A stretch of 41,722 bases of DNA from an uncultured Gammaproteobacteria bacterium (GTDB lineage Bacteria; Pseudomonadota; Gammaproteobacteria; Arenicellales; Poriferihabitantaceae), in NCBI GenBank assembly GCA_947259885.1, contig CAMYNW010000032.1:1-41722 (forward strand), in the 5' to 3' direction. Shown here one piece after another: positions 1 through 9,502 of this stretch; position 1 is the stretch's first letter; the number at the start of each line of letters is the position of its first letter. The translations under genes and the position numbers were made by a program. The notes beneath the pieces were generated by a model that worked only from the letters and a program-made list of their open reading frames with translations, was not told the origin of the DNA and searched no databases.

Positions 1-1310
1 TTTGATTTGGATATATAACGAGCCAACATTTTTTCCACGCTATCGACAATGGCGCCGTCTAAATTTTCAACTGTAGAAAACTCCACTCCGACTTCCCGGT
101 TGAGCTTTTCCGACCTGGGGTCAAAATTGTATGACCCGATCAGAATACGATCGCCACGATTTAAAATCAGCGCCTTGGCATGAATCGTGTCTGGTCCGAC
201 ATAATGATAAATTTCTACTCCCTGGTCCAATAGCCACTGTTTATTGTTGGCATAACCCGCTTGCGCTAATATGTTGTCGGTGGAGTTTAACGAATTAGTG
301 ATCAGAGTCAGCTTGACGCCCCGGTCGGATAATCTGGAGAGCAGGTCGAAACCTCCTTCTGTCAGAATCACATAGGGCGATAAGATGACCAGCTCCCGGA
401 CGGTGTTGTCCGACACCACTATATTGTATAGCTGCGCCGCGATCCCACGTTCGGTTTTTGGTGTATCGGGCGTATCAAACAAAAATCGCGCTGGCCCGAC
501 ATTGCTCGCCAGTTGATCCCATTGCACGGTGCTTTGCCAGTCAACCCCCGGCACCTGGCCCGATTTCATCAGTCCTAACCTGTAGTCGATGTGTTCCCTG
601 GCATCTGCCCAGGCTGCCTTTCGGCGCGCTAAATTGATAGAGCACTGGTCATCTTCCTTTTTCGTCTGAGGACATATCTTTCTTTCAAGGTTTACGGGTG
701 AGTAAAGACCGAGTGATATGGGTTTGAGGGATTCGTTGTTCCAAAGTCTGGTGAAGTAATCGTCGCGCGCTATTTGGGCGGATTCGCCGTAGACATAAAC
801 ATCCAGGTCATCGAAATTTCGTTTGGAGCTGAAACCAAAATATTTATCAGAAATATTTCGACCGCCGGTAATGTAGTGAAGACCCTTGTTGTGAATATTA
901 TCCGCAATGATTATTTTTTCATGGCTTCGTTTAAATGCCCTGAGCAAATAGAATATGCTGAACCGGTTATAGACCTTCACTTCAATATTTGGATGTGAGG
1001 TCAGTACCTTAAGGTAGGGTGTCGAAATACTCTGATACAGGCCATCCAACATTACGTTGACTTTGACGCCCCGGTTTGCGGCATCAAGTAATAGACCAAA
1101 TCCACTTACTGAAGCGGTGTCGTCACGGACAATGAAGTAAGCAATATAGATTTCAGACTTTGCCTGTCGAATCATGTCGACACGCGCCTGGAAAGCTTCG
1201 ACATCGTCATAGAGAATCTTCACTCGGTCCGCGTCTACCCCAAATGAAGCAATCACCACGAGAAATCTGGTCAGAATGATAATCAGGTATAGACGATTAT
1301 TCAGCTTCAT
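1..1310 (-). CDS. Exported phospholipase D-family protein (partial, C-terminus outside window)
   Basis: I translated this directly from the minus strand. It starts at an ATG at 1310-1308 and stays open for 436 codons to the window edge. The N-terminus is a hydrophobic signal peptide (MKLNNRLYLIIILTRFLVVI), so the protein is probably periplasmic or membrane-anchored. Two PLD active-site motifs are visible. The first is H130-x-K132-x4-D137, followed by GGRN. The second is H377-x-K379-x4-N384, followed by GSYNFDPRSEKLN. That layout is typical of cardiolipin-synthase-like and related phosphatidyltransfer enzymes, which form a phospho-His intermediate. The last acidic residue of motif 2 is Asn instead of Asp. 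Substrate is unknown; a ClsC-like lipid role or a nuclease role are both possible. The family is secure, the function is not. Confidence 0.85.
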   Translation of the reverse strand, partial: MKLNNRLYLIIILTRFLVVIASFGVDADRVKILYDDVEAFQARVDMIRQAKSEIYIAYFIVRDDTASVSGFGLLLDAANRGVKVNVMLDGLYQSISTPYLKVLTSHPNIEVKVYNRFSIFYLLRAFKRSHEKIIIADNIHNKGLHYITGGRNISDKYFGFSSKRNFDDLDVYVYGESAQIARDDYFTRLWNNESLKPISLGLYSPVNLERKICPQTKKEDDQCSINLARRKAAWADAREHIDYRLGLMKSGQVPGVDWQSTVQWDQLASNVGPARFLFDTPDTPKTERGIAAQLYNIVVSDNTVRELVILSPYVILTEGGFDLLSRLSDRGVKLTLITNSLNSTDNILAQAGYANNKQWLLDQGVEIYHYVGPDTIHAKALILNRGDRILIGSYNFDPRSEKLNREVGVEFSTVENLDGAIVDSVEKMLARYISKS

Positions 1311-1586
1311 GGGGTATTGTCTAGCCAATTGATTAAGTTCTGCTGATTCGACCAGCCACAACTTTCAGAAGAATGTATCCGGCGTAATCACTCTAAACTT
1401 TGATCTTTGTTAAGTAAGCAGTGAATTCAGGGGGGTCGATCCACGCTCAAATGAGCTGACTTTCATAACAAAAGCCAGGCTTCAGTCCTGTTCGCGCAGC
1501 CCTTCAGCCGCTTACCTGCTGCTGGCCTGATATTGAAATATCAATAGGCCGGAATATGCTGACTTAAATAAATATTTTTAATTCAG

Positions 1587-2795
1587 CTATTTTGAATGAA
1601 GATGGGTCACGATAGCATGCAGTGCGCTTAGCGAATCACGTAACCGAGGTACTGAAGTAAATTCGGGCCAGGTTGATAGTTTTACCGACACCAAGTCGTG
1701 GATGGGATCAATGTATATGAGTTGCCCAAATACGCCGCGGGCCATATAAGCGCGGGTGTGGACATCTTCAATCCAGAATTGATTGCGGTAGGCACCGTTC
1801 GGAGCGGCATCGGTGTATGGCGCACCAAACAAGGCGGGGTCCGCAGCTTTAATGTCGTCAACCCATGCGGCCGGAACAATTTGCCTGCCATTACCAAAAC
1901 CTTTGTGTAAAAGCATGAGACCAAAACGTGCATAATCCCTGAGTGCGGCGTTAAAACCACCGTCCGCTAGCGCATAACCCGCCGCATCGACGGTAAAGCA
2001 GGCATTGTGTTCGCATCCTAAAGGTTGCCAAAGTTCGCGACTTATTAATTCCGCCAGGCGCATCTGAGTCACGCGCTCCATGCAATGCGCCAGGACATCC
2101 GTTTCTATGGAACGGTATTGAAACTGTACGCCATGCTCTCGATCGATATGGTGAAGCGAAAGTATCTGGTCCCATATGCAGTAAGGCCCAGCATATCCGG
2201 CCGGTGCAAGTTTCCAGCCGCTCGCAATATCGGTGATCGCAATATCGGAGTCCAGTGCTTCGTAGTCCTCTATATACCGAACACCCGTAGTCATATCCAT
2301 TACATGCCTTAGTCTGGCCCCAGTCCATGCCGTCGATCCGAGCTCCGGGAGGTAGTGGGTGACCTGTTCCTCGGGATCCAGAAGACCGCGTTCCATTAAG
2401 ATACCGGCCACGGCTGCAGTGATCGATTTAGACATGGATTGCGACAGATGCAGCGACCGCTCATGCATGTTGTTCATATACCGCTGGTAAATGATTTCGC
2501 CTCCATGGATCACGATGAAGCCGTCGGTATAGCTGGTATCCAGCCATTCAGCCACCGTGGTTTTTGAAGCATCAGAATCGAAGAACTCAATCCGACTAAT
2601 ATCCACTTGGCGCTTAGGCAGCTTCCAGGCAGACTTATTGCCACGCCATACCTCCACCGTTGGCAGAATTTCTCGAACGTGCTGAAATGACCAGCGATTC
2701 CACGGTGCTCGATCCCATTCCTGTCGCGGAATTCTGTGCTCCGGCGACACCGGGAATCCCTGCATGATATGGCTCATATTTTCTCGTGGTTCCAA
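1587..2795 (-). CDS. Serine hydrolase, class C beta-lactamase / 6-aminohexanoate-dimer hydrolase-like
   Basis: A 402-residue protein of the serine beta-lactamase-like fold. The nucleophile motif S120-M-S-K123 lies in the usual context (LSQSMSKSITAAVAGIL), and FQYRSIETDVL resembles the Tyr motif region of NylB and EstB-like esterases. The downstream stretch NAALRDYARFGLMLLHKG is also typical of this group. No signal peptide is evident, so a cytoplasmic amidase or esterase is more likely than a secreted beta-lactamase. It begins 15 bp beyond the terminator of the polyamine transporter operon, so it is probably transcribed separately or by readthrough. The substrate cannot be told from sequence. 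Confidence 0.85.
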   Translation of the reverse strand: MEPRENMSHIMQGFPVSPEHRIPRQEWDRAPWNRWSFQHVREILPTVEVWRGNKSAWKLPKRQVDISRIEFFDSDASKTTVAEWLDTSYTDGFIVIHGGEIIYQRYMNNMHERSLHLSQSMSKSITAAVAGILMERGLLDPEEQVTHYLPELGSTAWTGARLRHVMDMTTGVRYIEDYEALDSDIAITDIASGWKLAPAGYAGPYCIWDQILSLHHIDREHGVQFQYRSIETDVLAHCMERVTQMRLAELISRELWQPLGCEHNACFTVDAAGYALADGGFNAALRDYARFGLMLLHKGFGNGRQIVPAAWVDDIKAADPALFGAPYTDAAPNGAYRNQFWIEDVHTRAYMARGVFGQLIYIDPIHDLVSVKLSTWPEFTSVPRLRDSLSALHAIVTHLHSK

Positions 2796-2809
2796 ATAGT
2801 TTATATAAA

Positions 2810-2843
2810 AAAGGCTGCCACAAATTGGATTGTGGCAGCCTTT
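2810..2843 (-). terminator. Rho-independent terminator of the polyamine transporter operon
   Basis: A perfect 13-bp inverted repeat (2810-2822 with 2831-2843, 8-nt loop) begins 34 nt after the potD stop. On the minus strand the stem is followed by a run of six T (complement of 2807-2812), which overlaps the end of the stem. Its position between potD and the hydrolase start makes it the operon terminator. Confidence 0.9.
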
Positions 2844-2876
2844 ACGGATCGGTTCTTTATTAAGAAAAAACCAGAT

Positions 2877-3911
2877 CTATTTTTGCAGTTCAGTCCAGAT
2901 CGCAGTGTAGAGCTTGGTTGCATCTGGTGAGCAGGCGGGCAGGAATTTCCCGGCACCGGCCAGTTCATCGGCGATGATGATTTCAGGCGCATCTTTCATA
3001 TCGTCAGGCATAAACGCCTCGGAGCCTTTGATTCCATTCGCGTAGCGGGCAAATGCTGAAATCAGTGCAGCATTTTCTGGCTTCATCACGTAATTCTGAA
3101 ATAGCTTGGCGTTCTCTACATTTTTAGCATCCGCCAGCACTCCTACGCTATCCATCCACAATGCAAAGCCTTCCTGAGGGTATCCATAACGAACATCTGG
3201 ATTTTTTTCACGAGAGCGAAATGCCGCGCCATTCCAGTAAAGAGATGCAGCGACGTCACGACCGGCAAATTTTTCGATCATGCCATAGTCCATGGAAAGC
3301 CACTTTGGTTTCGCTTCGAGTAGTTTGTCGCGCACCTTTTTCAGTAATTCCTTGTCCGTGGTGCATGGCTCGCCGCCCATATACATAATGGCAGAGCTGA
3401 TAACGTCATTCATTTCGGGTGCAACATTGATCTTACCCACAAGTTCTTCTGGGGGGTCTAGATACATTGCTGCGGTATTGATATCGCCCGAATATACCGA
3501 GGTATCGACGATCATGCCGACGCTGCCCCACTGCCACGGTACCGTATAGTGACGGCCGGGATCCCAGTCCGGATTGGCAAATTCTTCAGCCACATGCTTG
3601 AAATTCTCCATCTGGTCCGGTCTTGTCTCCATCAGCAAACCTTCATTAACCCAGATTTGCACATAGTTGGCGGAAGGTACCACAAGGTCGAAGCCATGGC
3701 CGCCAGCTTTAACCTTTGCCAGTGCGGAATCATTGGAGTCGTAGTCGGTGATTGTGACTTTTACGTCATATTCTTTCTCAAAATTCTCGATTAATTCAGG
3801 ATTGGTGTAGTTGCCCCAGTTATATAAATTCAATTCTCCGGCAGCAAATACGCTGCCCGATAAGGCTCCGATAGCTAATGCTAAAACGGATTGTTGAAAG
3901 GCTTTTTTCAT
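2877..3911 (-). CDS. potD: Spermidine/putrescine ABC transporter substrate-binding protein
   Basis: A 344-residue periplasmic binding protein. A Sec signal peptide (MKKAFQQSVLALAIGALSGSVFA) is followed by the mature start AGELNLYNWGNYTNPELI, which is diagnostic of the PotD/PotF family. It binds the polyamine in the periplasm and delivers it to the two permeases encoded just upstream. It is the last gene of a four-gene operon; a 42-nt gap separates it from the preceding permease, and a GAGGA ribosome site lies ahead of the ATG. Whether it prefers putrescine or spermidine cannot be read from the sequence, and uptake of another cationic ligand is possible. Confidence 0.93.
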   Translation of the reverse strand: MKKAFQQSVLALAIGALSGSVFAAGELNLYNWGNYTNPELIENFEKEYDVKVTITDYDSNDSALAKVKAGGHGFDLVVPSANYVQIWVNEGLLMETRPDQMENFKHVAEEFANPDWDPGRHYTVPWQWGSVGMIVDTSVYSGDINTAAMYLDPPEELVGKINVAPEMNDVISSAIMYMGGEPCTTDKELLKKVRDKLLEAKPKWLSMDYGMIEKFAGRDVAASLYWNGAAFRSREKNPDVRYGYPQEGFALWMDSVGVLADAKNVENAKLFQNYVMKPENAALISAFARYANGIKGSEAFMPDDMKDAPEIIIADELAGAGKFLPACSPDATKLYTAIWTELQK

Positions 3912-3953
3912 AGTGGTGTCCTCGTAGGTGATTAGTAGGTGTTACGAAAGGGA

Positions 3954-4775
3954 TTATTCCCTTGATTTTTTACGACTTAGAATGAACATCAGTGAAACCA
4001 TTATAATTGAAACCGCCAATAAGGCAGTAGAAATCGCGTTCATTTCAGGGGTGACTGCGCGCCGGATCTGTCCAAGCATATAGGTGGGCAGCGTATCCTG
4101 GCCTGGTGCTTTTACAAATTCAGTAATGACTACATCGTCCAGGGAAATCACGAATGCAAGCATTGCTCCCGCCAATATACCCGGCCACATCAAAGGTAGA
4201 GTTACCTTTTTGAAGCAACGCCATGGGGTTGCGTACAAGTCCGCGGCAGCAGTTTCCAGGGACTTGTCCATATCTTCCAGGCGTGCCCTGATTGGCAGGT
4301 AGGCAAATGGGATGCAAAATGCGGTATGAGCCAGTACAAGATAGATCAGGCCCCGATAATCTGTCGCCTGTTTGATCACCGCAAAGCAAATCAATAGCGC
4401 CACCGCCGTTACAATTTCCGGCACCATTAGTGGCTGATTAATCATGGTATAGATTGCGGTTTGTCCACGATAAGGCCGCGTACGAGTGGTGCCCAATGCC
4501 GCCATGGTAGCCAGGATTGTGGAATAGAGCGATGCCTGCACGGCAACAACCACCGACAGTAAAGCGGCGGTTTGGACTTGGTCGTTCTGCCATGCGGCAT
4601 AGTACCAATGCCAGGAGAACCCTTCCCATAACGCCAGTGAAGAGCCTGCATTAAATGAATAACCCACCAACACGACAATAGGCGCGTATAGCATTGCGAA
4701 ACATAAAATCGCGATAGCGGGAAATCCCGGTAGTTTGCGCACGGAGAACGTATTGGTGCGGCGCATTTTATTCAT
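3954..4775 (-). CDS. potC: Polyamine ABC transporter permease, PotC/PotI type
   Basis: An inner-membrane permease of about 273 residues with several hydrophobic helices. Its cytoplasmic EAA loop (ETAAADLYATPWRCFKKVTL) contacts the ATPase. I chose the ATG at 4775 because the open frame upstream lies wholly inside the previous permease gene. This start overlaps the upstream stop by 8 nt, which suggests translational coupling; an ATG three codons later (4766) is an alternative. It pairs with the PotB-type protein to form the channel for polyamine uptake. Confidence 0.9.
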   Translation of the reverse strand: MNKMRRTNTFSVRKLPGFPAIAILCFAMLYAPIVVLVGYSFNAGSSLALWEGFSWHWYYAAWQNDQVQTAALLSVVVAVQASLYSTILATMAALGTTRTRPYRGQTAIYTMINQPLMVPEIVTAVALLICFAVIKQATDYRGLIYLVLAHTAFCIPFAYLPIRARLEDMDKSLETAAADLYATPWRCFKKVTLPLMWPGILAGAMLAFVISLDDVVITEFVKAPGQDTLPTYMLGQIRRAVTPEMNAISTALLAVSIIMVSLMFILSRKKSRE

Positions 4776-5706
4776 GCCGCGCCGCTGATTTCTGAACGTT
4801 TCTGACATAAAACAACAATGCAATGGCAACGATCAGCAGCAGGGTTATGGATAGTGCGGCGCCTAAGGGCCAATTGCGGCCTTGTCCAAACTGCAGTTCG
4901 ATCAAATTACCCAGCATCATGTTCTTTCCGCCGCCAAGAATGCGGGGGGTGACGTAGGCACCGAGAGAAGGAATGAACACCAGAATCGAGCCTGCCACTA
5001 GCCCGGGCTTTATTAATGGCAGGATGATCTTGAGCAGTACGCGCAGACGTGTCGCATACAAATCGTAACCAGCCTCGACTAAACTGAAATCTAGCTTTTC
5101 CATCGACGCGTATAGAGGAAGGATCATCAATGGCAGGTAAACATATGTCATCCCCAGCATAATCGCGAAGTCGGTATACAACATCTGAATCGGCTGATCG
5201 ATGATCCCAATCCATATCAGCAAATTGTTGATCACGCCCTGATTACGAATCACTTCCATAATGGCAAATGTGCGGATCAGCAGGTTGGTCCAGAATGGTA
5301 TGGTGATCAAAAACAACCAGAAATTGCGGCTGCCGAGTGGGCGTGTGGCAATGAAATAAGCGGTTGGAAAACCAAGCACAATTGCCGTCACTGTGGTTAA
5401 CAAAGACAATCTGATCGAGCGCCAAAAAATGGAAAGATGAGCGTCGGCAAGAGAAACTGTGTCGTCAAAGATGTCCTGGTTAAGGAATACCTTAAACCAG
5501 CCTTCAGTGGATGCGTAATATTCGACCCCTCCATAGTCACCAGGGGTTAAAAATGAATAAAGCAGCATCACAAACAATGGCCCCGATGCCGCGATGAATA
5601 GAATAATTAATGCTGGTGTGCAGAGAAGCAGGTTGGTTTTTAACTCGTGTCTGCGCGCAGCAATTTCATAATCGGATAAACCCTTTTCTTTGGTCGATGA
5701 AGACAT
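4768..5706 (-). CDS. potB: Polyamine ABC transporter permease, PotB/PotH type
   Basis: A 312-residue inner-membrane permease. A hydrophilic N-terminus of about 25 residues is followed by a first helix and a large external loop, the usual PotB/PotH layout. The EAA motif starts near residue 211 (EAGYDLYATRLRVLLKIILP). It lies 3 nt after the ATPase gene and overlaps the next permease by 8 nt, so the genes form a tight operon. It forms the heteromeric channel with the PotC-type subunit. Confidence 0.92.
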   Translation of the reverse strand: MSSSTKEKGLSDYEIAARRHELKTNLLLCTPALIILFIAASGPLFVMLLYSFLTPGDYGGVEYYASTEGWFKVFLNQDIFDDTVSLADAHLSIFWRSIRLSLLTTVTAIVLGFPTAYFIATRPLGSRNFWLFLITIPFWTNLLIRTFAIMEVIRNQGVINNLLIWIGIIDQPIQMLYTDFAIMLGMTYVYLPLMILPLYASMEKLDFSLVEAGYDLYATRLRVLLKIILPLIKPGLVAGSILVFIPSLGAYVTPRILGGGKNMMLGNLIELQFGQGRNWPLGAALSITLLLIVAIALLFYVRNVQKSAARHE

Positions 5707-5709
5707 TGC

Positions 5710-6798
5710 TCAGTTACGCAGTATCTGCACGGCGCCGGATTCAATATTCACGCCTATTTTTTGCCCCGCCTGCCAATTTACGTTTAGAGTTCCGCGGTTC
5801 TGCATGCGAACTACGAACTCTTCAGAATCTGGCAGATCGATGTGATATTGCGTGTCCGAGCCTGAATACACTACGTTGGAAATTTTTCCCTGCAAATCAG
5901 CATCGATCAGATCATCGGTCAGGCTCGCTTGCTCTGGCCGAATTGCGATGTGTACGGTGCCATTTACTGCGGCCTCGGGCTGTCCAGAACGCACTGTTTT
6001 ACCCGAAGGCAGTTTAAGCAGAGATTCTCCCTCACCGCACTCGAGCAGCTCTGCAGTCAGGAAATTAGTATCACCAATAAAATCAGCGACAAATCGCTCA
6101 GCAGGATGATTATAGATCTGATGCGGAGAGCCGACCTGTAGAATCCGACCGTTGTTCATTACGGCGACGCGATCAGACATGGTTAGTGCCTCCTCCTGGT
6201 CATGAGTGACGAATATGAAAGTAATCCCAGTCTCATGCTGTAGCCGCTTCAGTTCAATTTGCATGCCTTTGCGTAGTTTGTAATCCAAGGCTGACAGAGG
6301 CTCATCCAGCAACAGAACTCGCGGACGGGGTGCTAAGGCCCGAGCAAGTGCGACCCGTTGCTGCTGTCCTCCGGAAATCTGATCAGTACGTCTGTCGCGA
6401 AGGTCCTCCATTTGCACCAGCTGTAGCATTTTATTGATTGTGTCAGCTATTTCGCCTGTCGGTTTATCCTGCATTGTTAAACCAAATCCGATGTTCTCGG
6501 CCACTGTCATATGTGGAAACAGCGCGTAACTTTGAAACACGGTGTTAACAGGACGCTTAAAAGGAGGCAGGTGAGATATTTCCTCGCCGTGCAGTTGGAT
6601 GTGACCGCTACTCGGATGCTCAAAGCCGGCGATTAATCGGAGTAACGTCGTTTTCCCGCAACCAGAAGGGCCGAGCAGGGTGAAAAATTCGTTTTCTTCT
6701 ATTTCAACCGATACATCGTCCAGAGCAAGAACCAGGTTTTTTCCGTGCCCAAACTTCTTGCTTACCTGATTAATGGCAATACTTGTGGTGTTTCCCAT
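5710..6798 (-). CDS. potA: Polyamine ABC transporter ATP-binding protein
   Basis: A 362-residue ABC ATPase with every expected motif: Walker A GPSGCGKT (43-50), Q-loop Q89, signature ISGGQ (141-145), Walker B VLLLDEP (161-167), D-loop SALD and switch His199. A C-terminal TOBE-type beta region (about 240-362) is typical of PotA/PotG. It energises polyamine import at the inner membrane and is the first gene of the potABCD-order operon. About 108 bp separate it from the upstream enoyl-CoA hydratase gene; that gap may hold the operon promoter, but I see no convincing -35/-10 pair. Confidence 0.94.
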   Translation of the reverse strand: MGNTTSIAINQVSKKFGHGKNLVLALDDVSVEIEENEFFTLLGPSGCGKTTLLRLIAGFEHPSSGHIQLHGEEISHLPPFKRPVNTVFQSYALFPHMTVAENIGFGLTMQDKPTGEIADTINKMLQLVQMEDLRDRRTDQISGGQQQRVALARALAPRPRVLLLDEPLSALDYKLRKGMQIELKRLQHETGITFIFVTHDQEEALTMSDRVAVMNNGRILQVGSPHQIYNHPAERFVADFIGDTNFLTAELLECGEGESLLKLPSGKTVRSGQPEAAVNGTVHIAIRPEQASLTDDLIDADLQGKISNVVYSGSDTQYHIDLPDSEEFVVRMQNRGTLNVNWQAGQKIGVNIESGAVQILRN

Positions 6799-6906
6799 GG
6801 TGTAGATTTTTTTCGTATTACAGAAATATAACCCTGGGAAAGTGGTGTCGCAATGATTAGATCACGACAATCCAGGTGAAGATATTGGGTTTCTTTGTAT
6901 TGAAGC

Positions 6907-7665
6907 CTAAAAGTCTGTCAATAAGCGGGTCGTTTTCGGATCCATAAAACCCTCAACTGTAGCCTCGGTTTCGAGTTCCATCGCCTGTTCGAATTGCGTC
7001 ATCGCGGTCTGGTTTAAAACTCTTTTCATTGACCGAGATGACAATACTGGCAACTTCGCAAGGTTCGCGGCGACCGCGAATGCGCTTTGCATGAGTGCCG
7101 TGTCTTCTTCCACTCTCCAGGCAACTCCCATATCAAACAGCGACTGGGCATCATACCGCTCCCCTAAAAACAGCATTTCCCGCGCCTTGTTAAGACCGAC
7201 CAGCGCTGGCAATAATGATGTAACCCCGCCAGTAACGAAAAGATTAAGAGACACTTCAGGAAAAAACCCCTTGGCGCTCCTGGCCCAAATCGGGAAGTCG
7301 CAGTTGATTGCCCATTCGAAACCGCCACCGACGGCCCAGCCGTTGATCGCCCCGACCACCAGTTTTTTACCGCCTACAATGGCCCTTGTTACTCGTTGTA
7401 TTGCAATCACCAGGTCGCGCGCCTCGGCATGGGTTTTCGGATGTACATGTTCATTACGGTCATCCCCTGCACAAAATGCCCGGCCGGCCCCTGTAAATAC
7501 GATTACATTTACATCGGCATCATCATTGGCGTGATCAAAAGCCATCGCCGTTTCCTCAATCAACTGCCGGTTCATTGCGTTGAGGCTTTCGGGGCGGTTG
7601 AGCTGGATAGTGCAAATGCCGTGAGCAATTTCCAGGGTAACGGTATCGTATTGTGTCATGGTCAT
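6907..7665 (-). CDS. Enoyl-CoA hydratase/isomerase (crotonase) family protein
   Basis: A 252-residue crotonase-fold enzyme. The first oxyanion-hole segment GRAFCAGDD lies at about 61-69 and the second, GWAVGGGFE, at 109-117. A PEVSL segment follows near 136-140, the usual place of a catalytic Glu. Members hydrate or isomerise acyl-CoA thioesters in the cytoplasm. The gene lies 6 nt downstream of a CoA-ligase-like gene, so the pair probably acts in one acyl-CoA or aromatic-acid pathway. The exact substrate cannot be assigned. Its position ahead of the polyamine transporter may hint at catabolism of an amine-derived acid, which is inference only. Confidence 0.88.
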   Translation of the reverse strand: MTMTQYDTVTLEIAHGICTIQLNRPESLNAMNRQLIEETAMAFDHANDDADVNVIVFTGAGRAFCAGDDRNEHVHPKTHAEARDLVIAIQRVTRAIVGGKKLVVGAINGWAVGGGFEWAINCDFPIWARSAKGFFPEVSLNLFVTGGVTSLLPALVGLNKAREMLFLGERYDAQSLFDMGVAWRVEEDTALMQSAFAVAANLAKLPVLSSRSMKRVLNQTAMTQFEQAMELETEATVEGFMDPKTTRLLTDF

Positions 7666-7671
7666 AGAGTC

Positions 7672-8982
7672 TCAGTATGATCGAAAAACGCGACGGGTCT
7701 TGCCTTCGGTTCTCGGCAAAGTTTTGGGCGCTGCCAGCTGGACCTGAGCGCTGACTCCAATTTGTCCTTTAATCTGCTTTTCTATTCCGGAAACCAAATT
7801 CTGCTGATCTTCAATTGGATGAGCCAGCTCAACTTCTAAAGAAAGAAAGTCATATGGCGGTGGTTGCTTCAGTAAGATGCGATATTCTCCTGATAGTGCG
7901 TCTGTACTGTTGACCAAACCCGTGAGCATGCTCGGAAAAACATTTATGCCGCGCACGACTACCATATCATCGCTGCGCCCGATGACGCGAAAGCGTGGCG
8001 CGGTACGACCGCACTTGGCCACGCCAGTCCCGGTCAAAGTAATGATGTCATTGGTGCGGAACCGAACCAGCGGTTGCGCCTGCTTACATAGATGGGTCAG
8101 CACTAACTCGCCGGATTCGCCCTCCTGCCAGGGTTTGGTAAATGCGGTAACCGGATCTATGATTTGTGGATACAACACATCTAAGGCAACGAAATGCAGA
8201 TCGTTACACACCGTTGATTGCCCAGCAAAGTTACACAATACATCGGTAACCCCATAATTTGAATTGCGTGCTTGCAGGCCCCAGGTTGTTTCCAGCCTCT
8301 GCCTGAACGCAGGATCATCGAGCCCTGCTTCACCGCCGAATAGCCCAAGTTCTAAACCAAGACTGCGCGGAGACAAGTCCGGGAACTCCTGCTCAATCAC
8401 TTGTTCGAGCACTGCTGGATAAGAGGGCGTGCACGAAATGGCGTTGATATTAAGTTCACGAATTACCTCGATCAGTCCCCGCGTACCGCCTACTCCATAG
8501 GGCACTACCATCGCCCCGGTAGCCTCAAGCGTAGCGTGGTCGGTATAGCCACCCATCCATAACTGGTAGTTAAGGCAGTGCACAACACGATGTTGTGGTC
8601 CCAGTCCAGAAGCACCTTGAGCGCGTGCACCTACTAGAGCTGTCATGTTGGCATCCTGCGCAGTTAAGGCCAGGTTCATCGCCGTACCGGTTGTGCCGGA
8701 AGTCCGATGCATCCGGGTGATCAGGCTCGGACTGATTGCAAGATAGCTGCCAAAGGGAGGGCGATTGTCTTGGTCCTGGCGCAACATCTCTTTGTCGGTA
8801 AGAGGAAGCTGGTCTAATTGTTCGAGGTTGCCGCTTAAAGATTGACCTCTTAAATGGCGTTGATAAAACTTTGAATTCGACATGACATGCTGGCACTGCT
8901 GGCGCCAGTGTCGCTGTTGAATCTTCTGCAGTACGGACCAATCTAAAAAATCCGCGCCGGCGGTTGTCACGTCTTCAATCAA
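7672..8982 (-). CDS. Phenylacetate-CoA ligase-like AMP-forming acyl-CoA ligase
   Basis: A 436-residue adenylate-forming enzyme close in architecture to PaaK. The ATP loop SGTTGT is at 95-100, the NYGVTDV segment at 242-248 replaces the YGxTE-type motif, VRFRTNDI is at 306-313, and the hinge region IGRSDDMVVVRGINVFPS at 334-351 is very PaaK-like. It probably converts a carboxylic acid to its CoA thioester with ATP. The downstream crotonase would use the product. The true acid is unknown; phenylacetate is only one possibility, since no other paa genes are present here. Confidence 0.85.
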   Translation of the reverse strand: MIEDVTTAGADFLDWSVLQKIQQRHWRQQCQHVMSNSKFYQRHLRGQSLSGNLEQLDQLPLTDKEMLRQDQDNRPPFGSYLAISPSLITRMHRTSGTTGTAMNLALTAQDANMTALVGARAQGASGLGPQHRVVHCLNYQLWMGGYTDHATLEATGAMVVPYGVGGTRGLIEVIRELNINAISCTPSYPAVLEQVIEQEFPDLSPRSLGLELGLFGGEAGLDDPAFRQRLETTWGLQARNSNYGVTDVLCNFAGQSTVCNDLHFVALDVLYPQIIDPVTAFTKPWQEGESGELVLTHLCKQAQPLVRFRTNDIITLTGTGVAKCGRTAPRFRVIGRSDDMVVVRGINVFPSMLTGLVNSTDALSGEYRILLKQPPPYDFLSLEVELAHPIEDQQNLVSGIEKQIKGQIGVSAQVQLAAPKTLPRTEGKTRRVFRSY

Positions 8983-9406
8983 CTGGGTGCAACTTGAAAG
9001 AAAAATAAATGATAGTTAGATTGTGCTGCGCGGTATGTCGTCGATCATATTGGTAGCATAATTGATTCGTTGTTCCGGTTATCGTGTTTGATAGTAAAGC
9101 GAGATTTGCCAGCGGTTCAATCAAACCAGAATCCACCTTAGCTATTCTTTCCTCCCCACATTATAGATATCGCTTTCGATGATGACGTGTTGCGTCAGGT
9201 TTCAGCCCTAAAGAATTTACTGATTTTTAGTGGTTCAGCACCACGGCATGACAAAAAGTGACACTCTGAATTGTAACTTGTCATATTGTGCCTGTCCCAA
9301 TTTGGGTTTTTAGAGCGTGTTGTGTGCACTGCTAATTGACAATTATTGATATATAAAACAGCAACTTAAGGAAAAATGTATATATATTTTTCTAAAACAC
9401 ACTTTA
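8983..9406. other. Gene-free region upstream of the sigma-54 promoter
   Basis: I see no convincing gene on either strand. An inverted repeat TGACAA (9249-9254) / TTGTCA (9278-9283) lies about 130-160 bp upstream of the sigma-54 promoter, where enhancer-binding proteins often bind. The stretch 9340-9406 is AT-rich. The promoter of the minus-strand CoA-ligase gene should lie near 9000-9060 but is not clear. Confidence 0.4.
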
Positions 9407-9421
9407 TGGCACGGAAATTGC
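9407..9421 (+). promoter_or_regulatory. Sigma-54 (RpoN) promoter
   Basis: The sequence TGGCACG-N4-TTGC (9407-9421), followed by T, matches the classical -24/-12 consensus at every core position, with GG (9408-9409) and GC (9420-9421) separated by exactly 10 nt. Transcription would start near 9432 on the plus strand. No obvious protein gene begins directly downstream; a strong hairpin and a possible 53-codon ORF follow. Confidence 0.65.
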
Positions 9422-9502
9422 TTTATAAATTTAACAGCTGAGGCTGGGGTAAAGACCCGTACTGACAAAATCCACAATCAAGGTGATAGCGGTACGGCGT
9501 TT

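Noticed and set aside
1521..1560. Inverted repeat after the serine hydrolase stop considered as a terminator
   Set aside because: The stem around GGCCT/AGGCC is imperfect with a bulge and is not followed by a T-run on the minus strand.
6799..6906. Promoter of the polyamine transporter operon
   Set aside because: The gap is the right place, but I could not find a -35/-10 pair that stands out from the AT-rich background.
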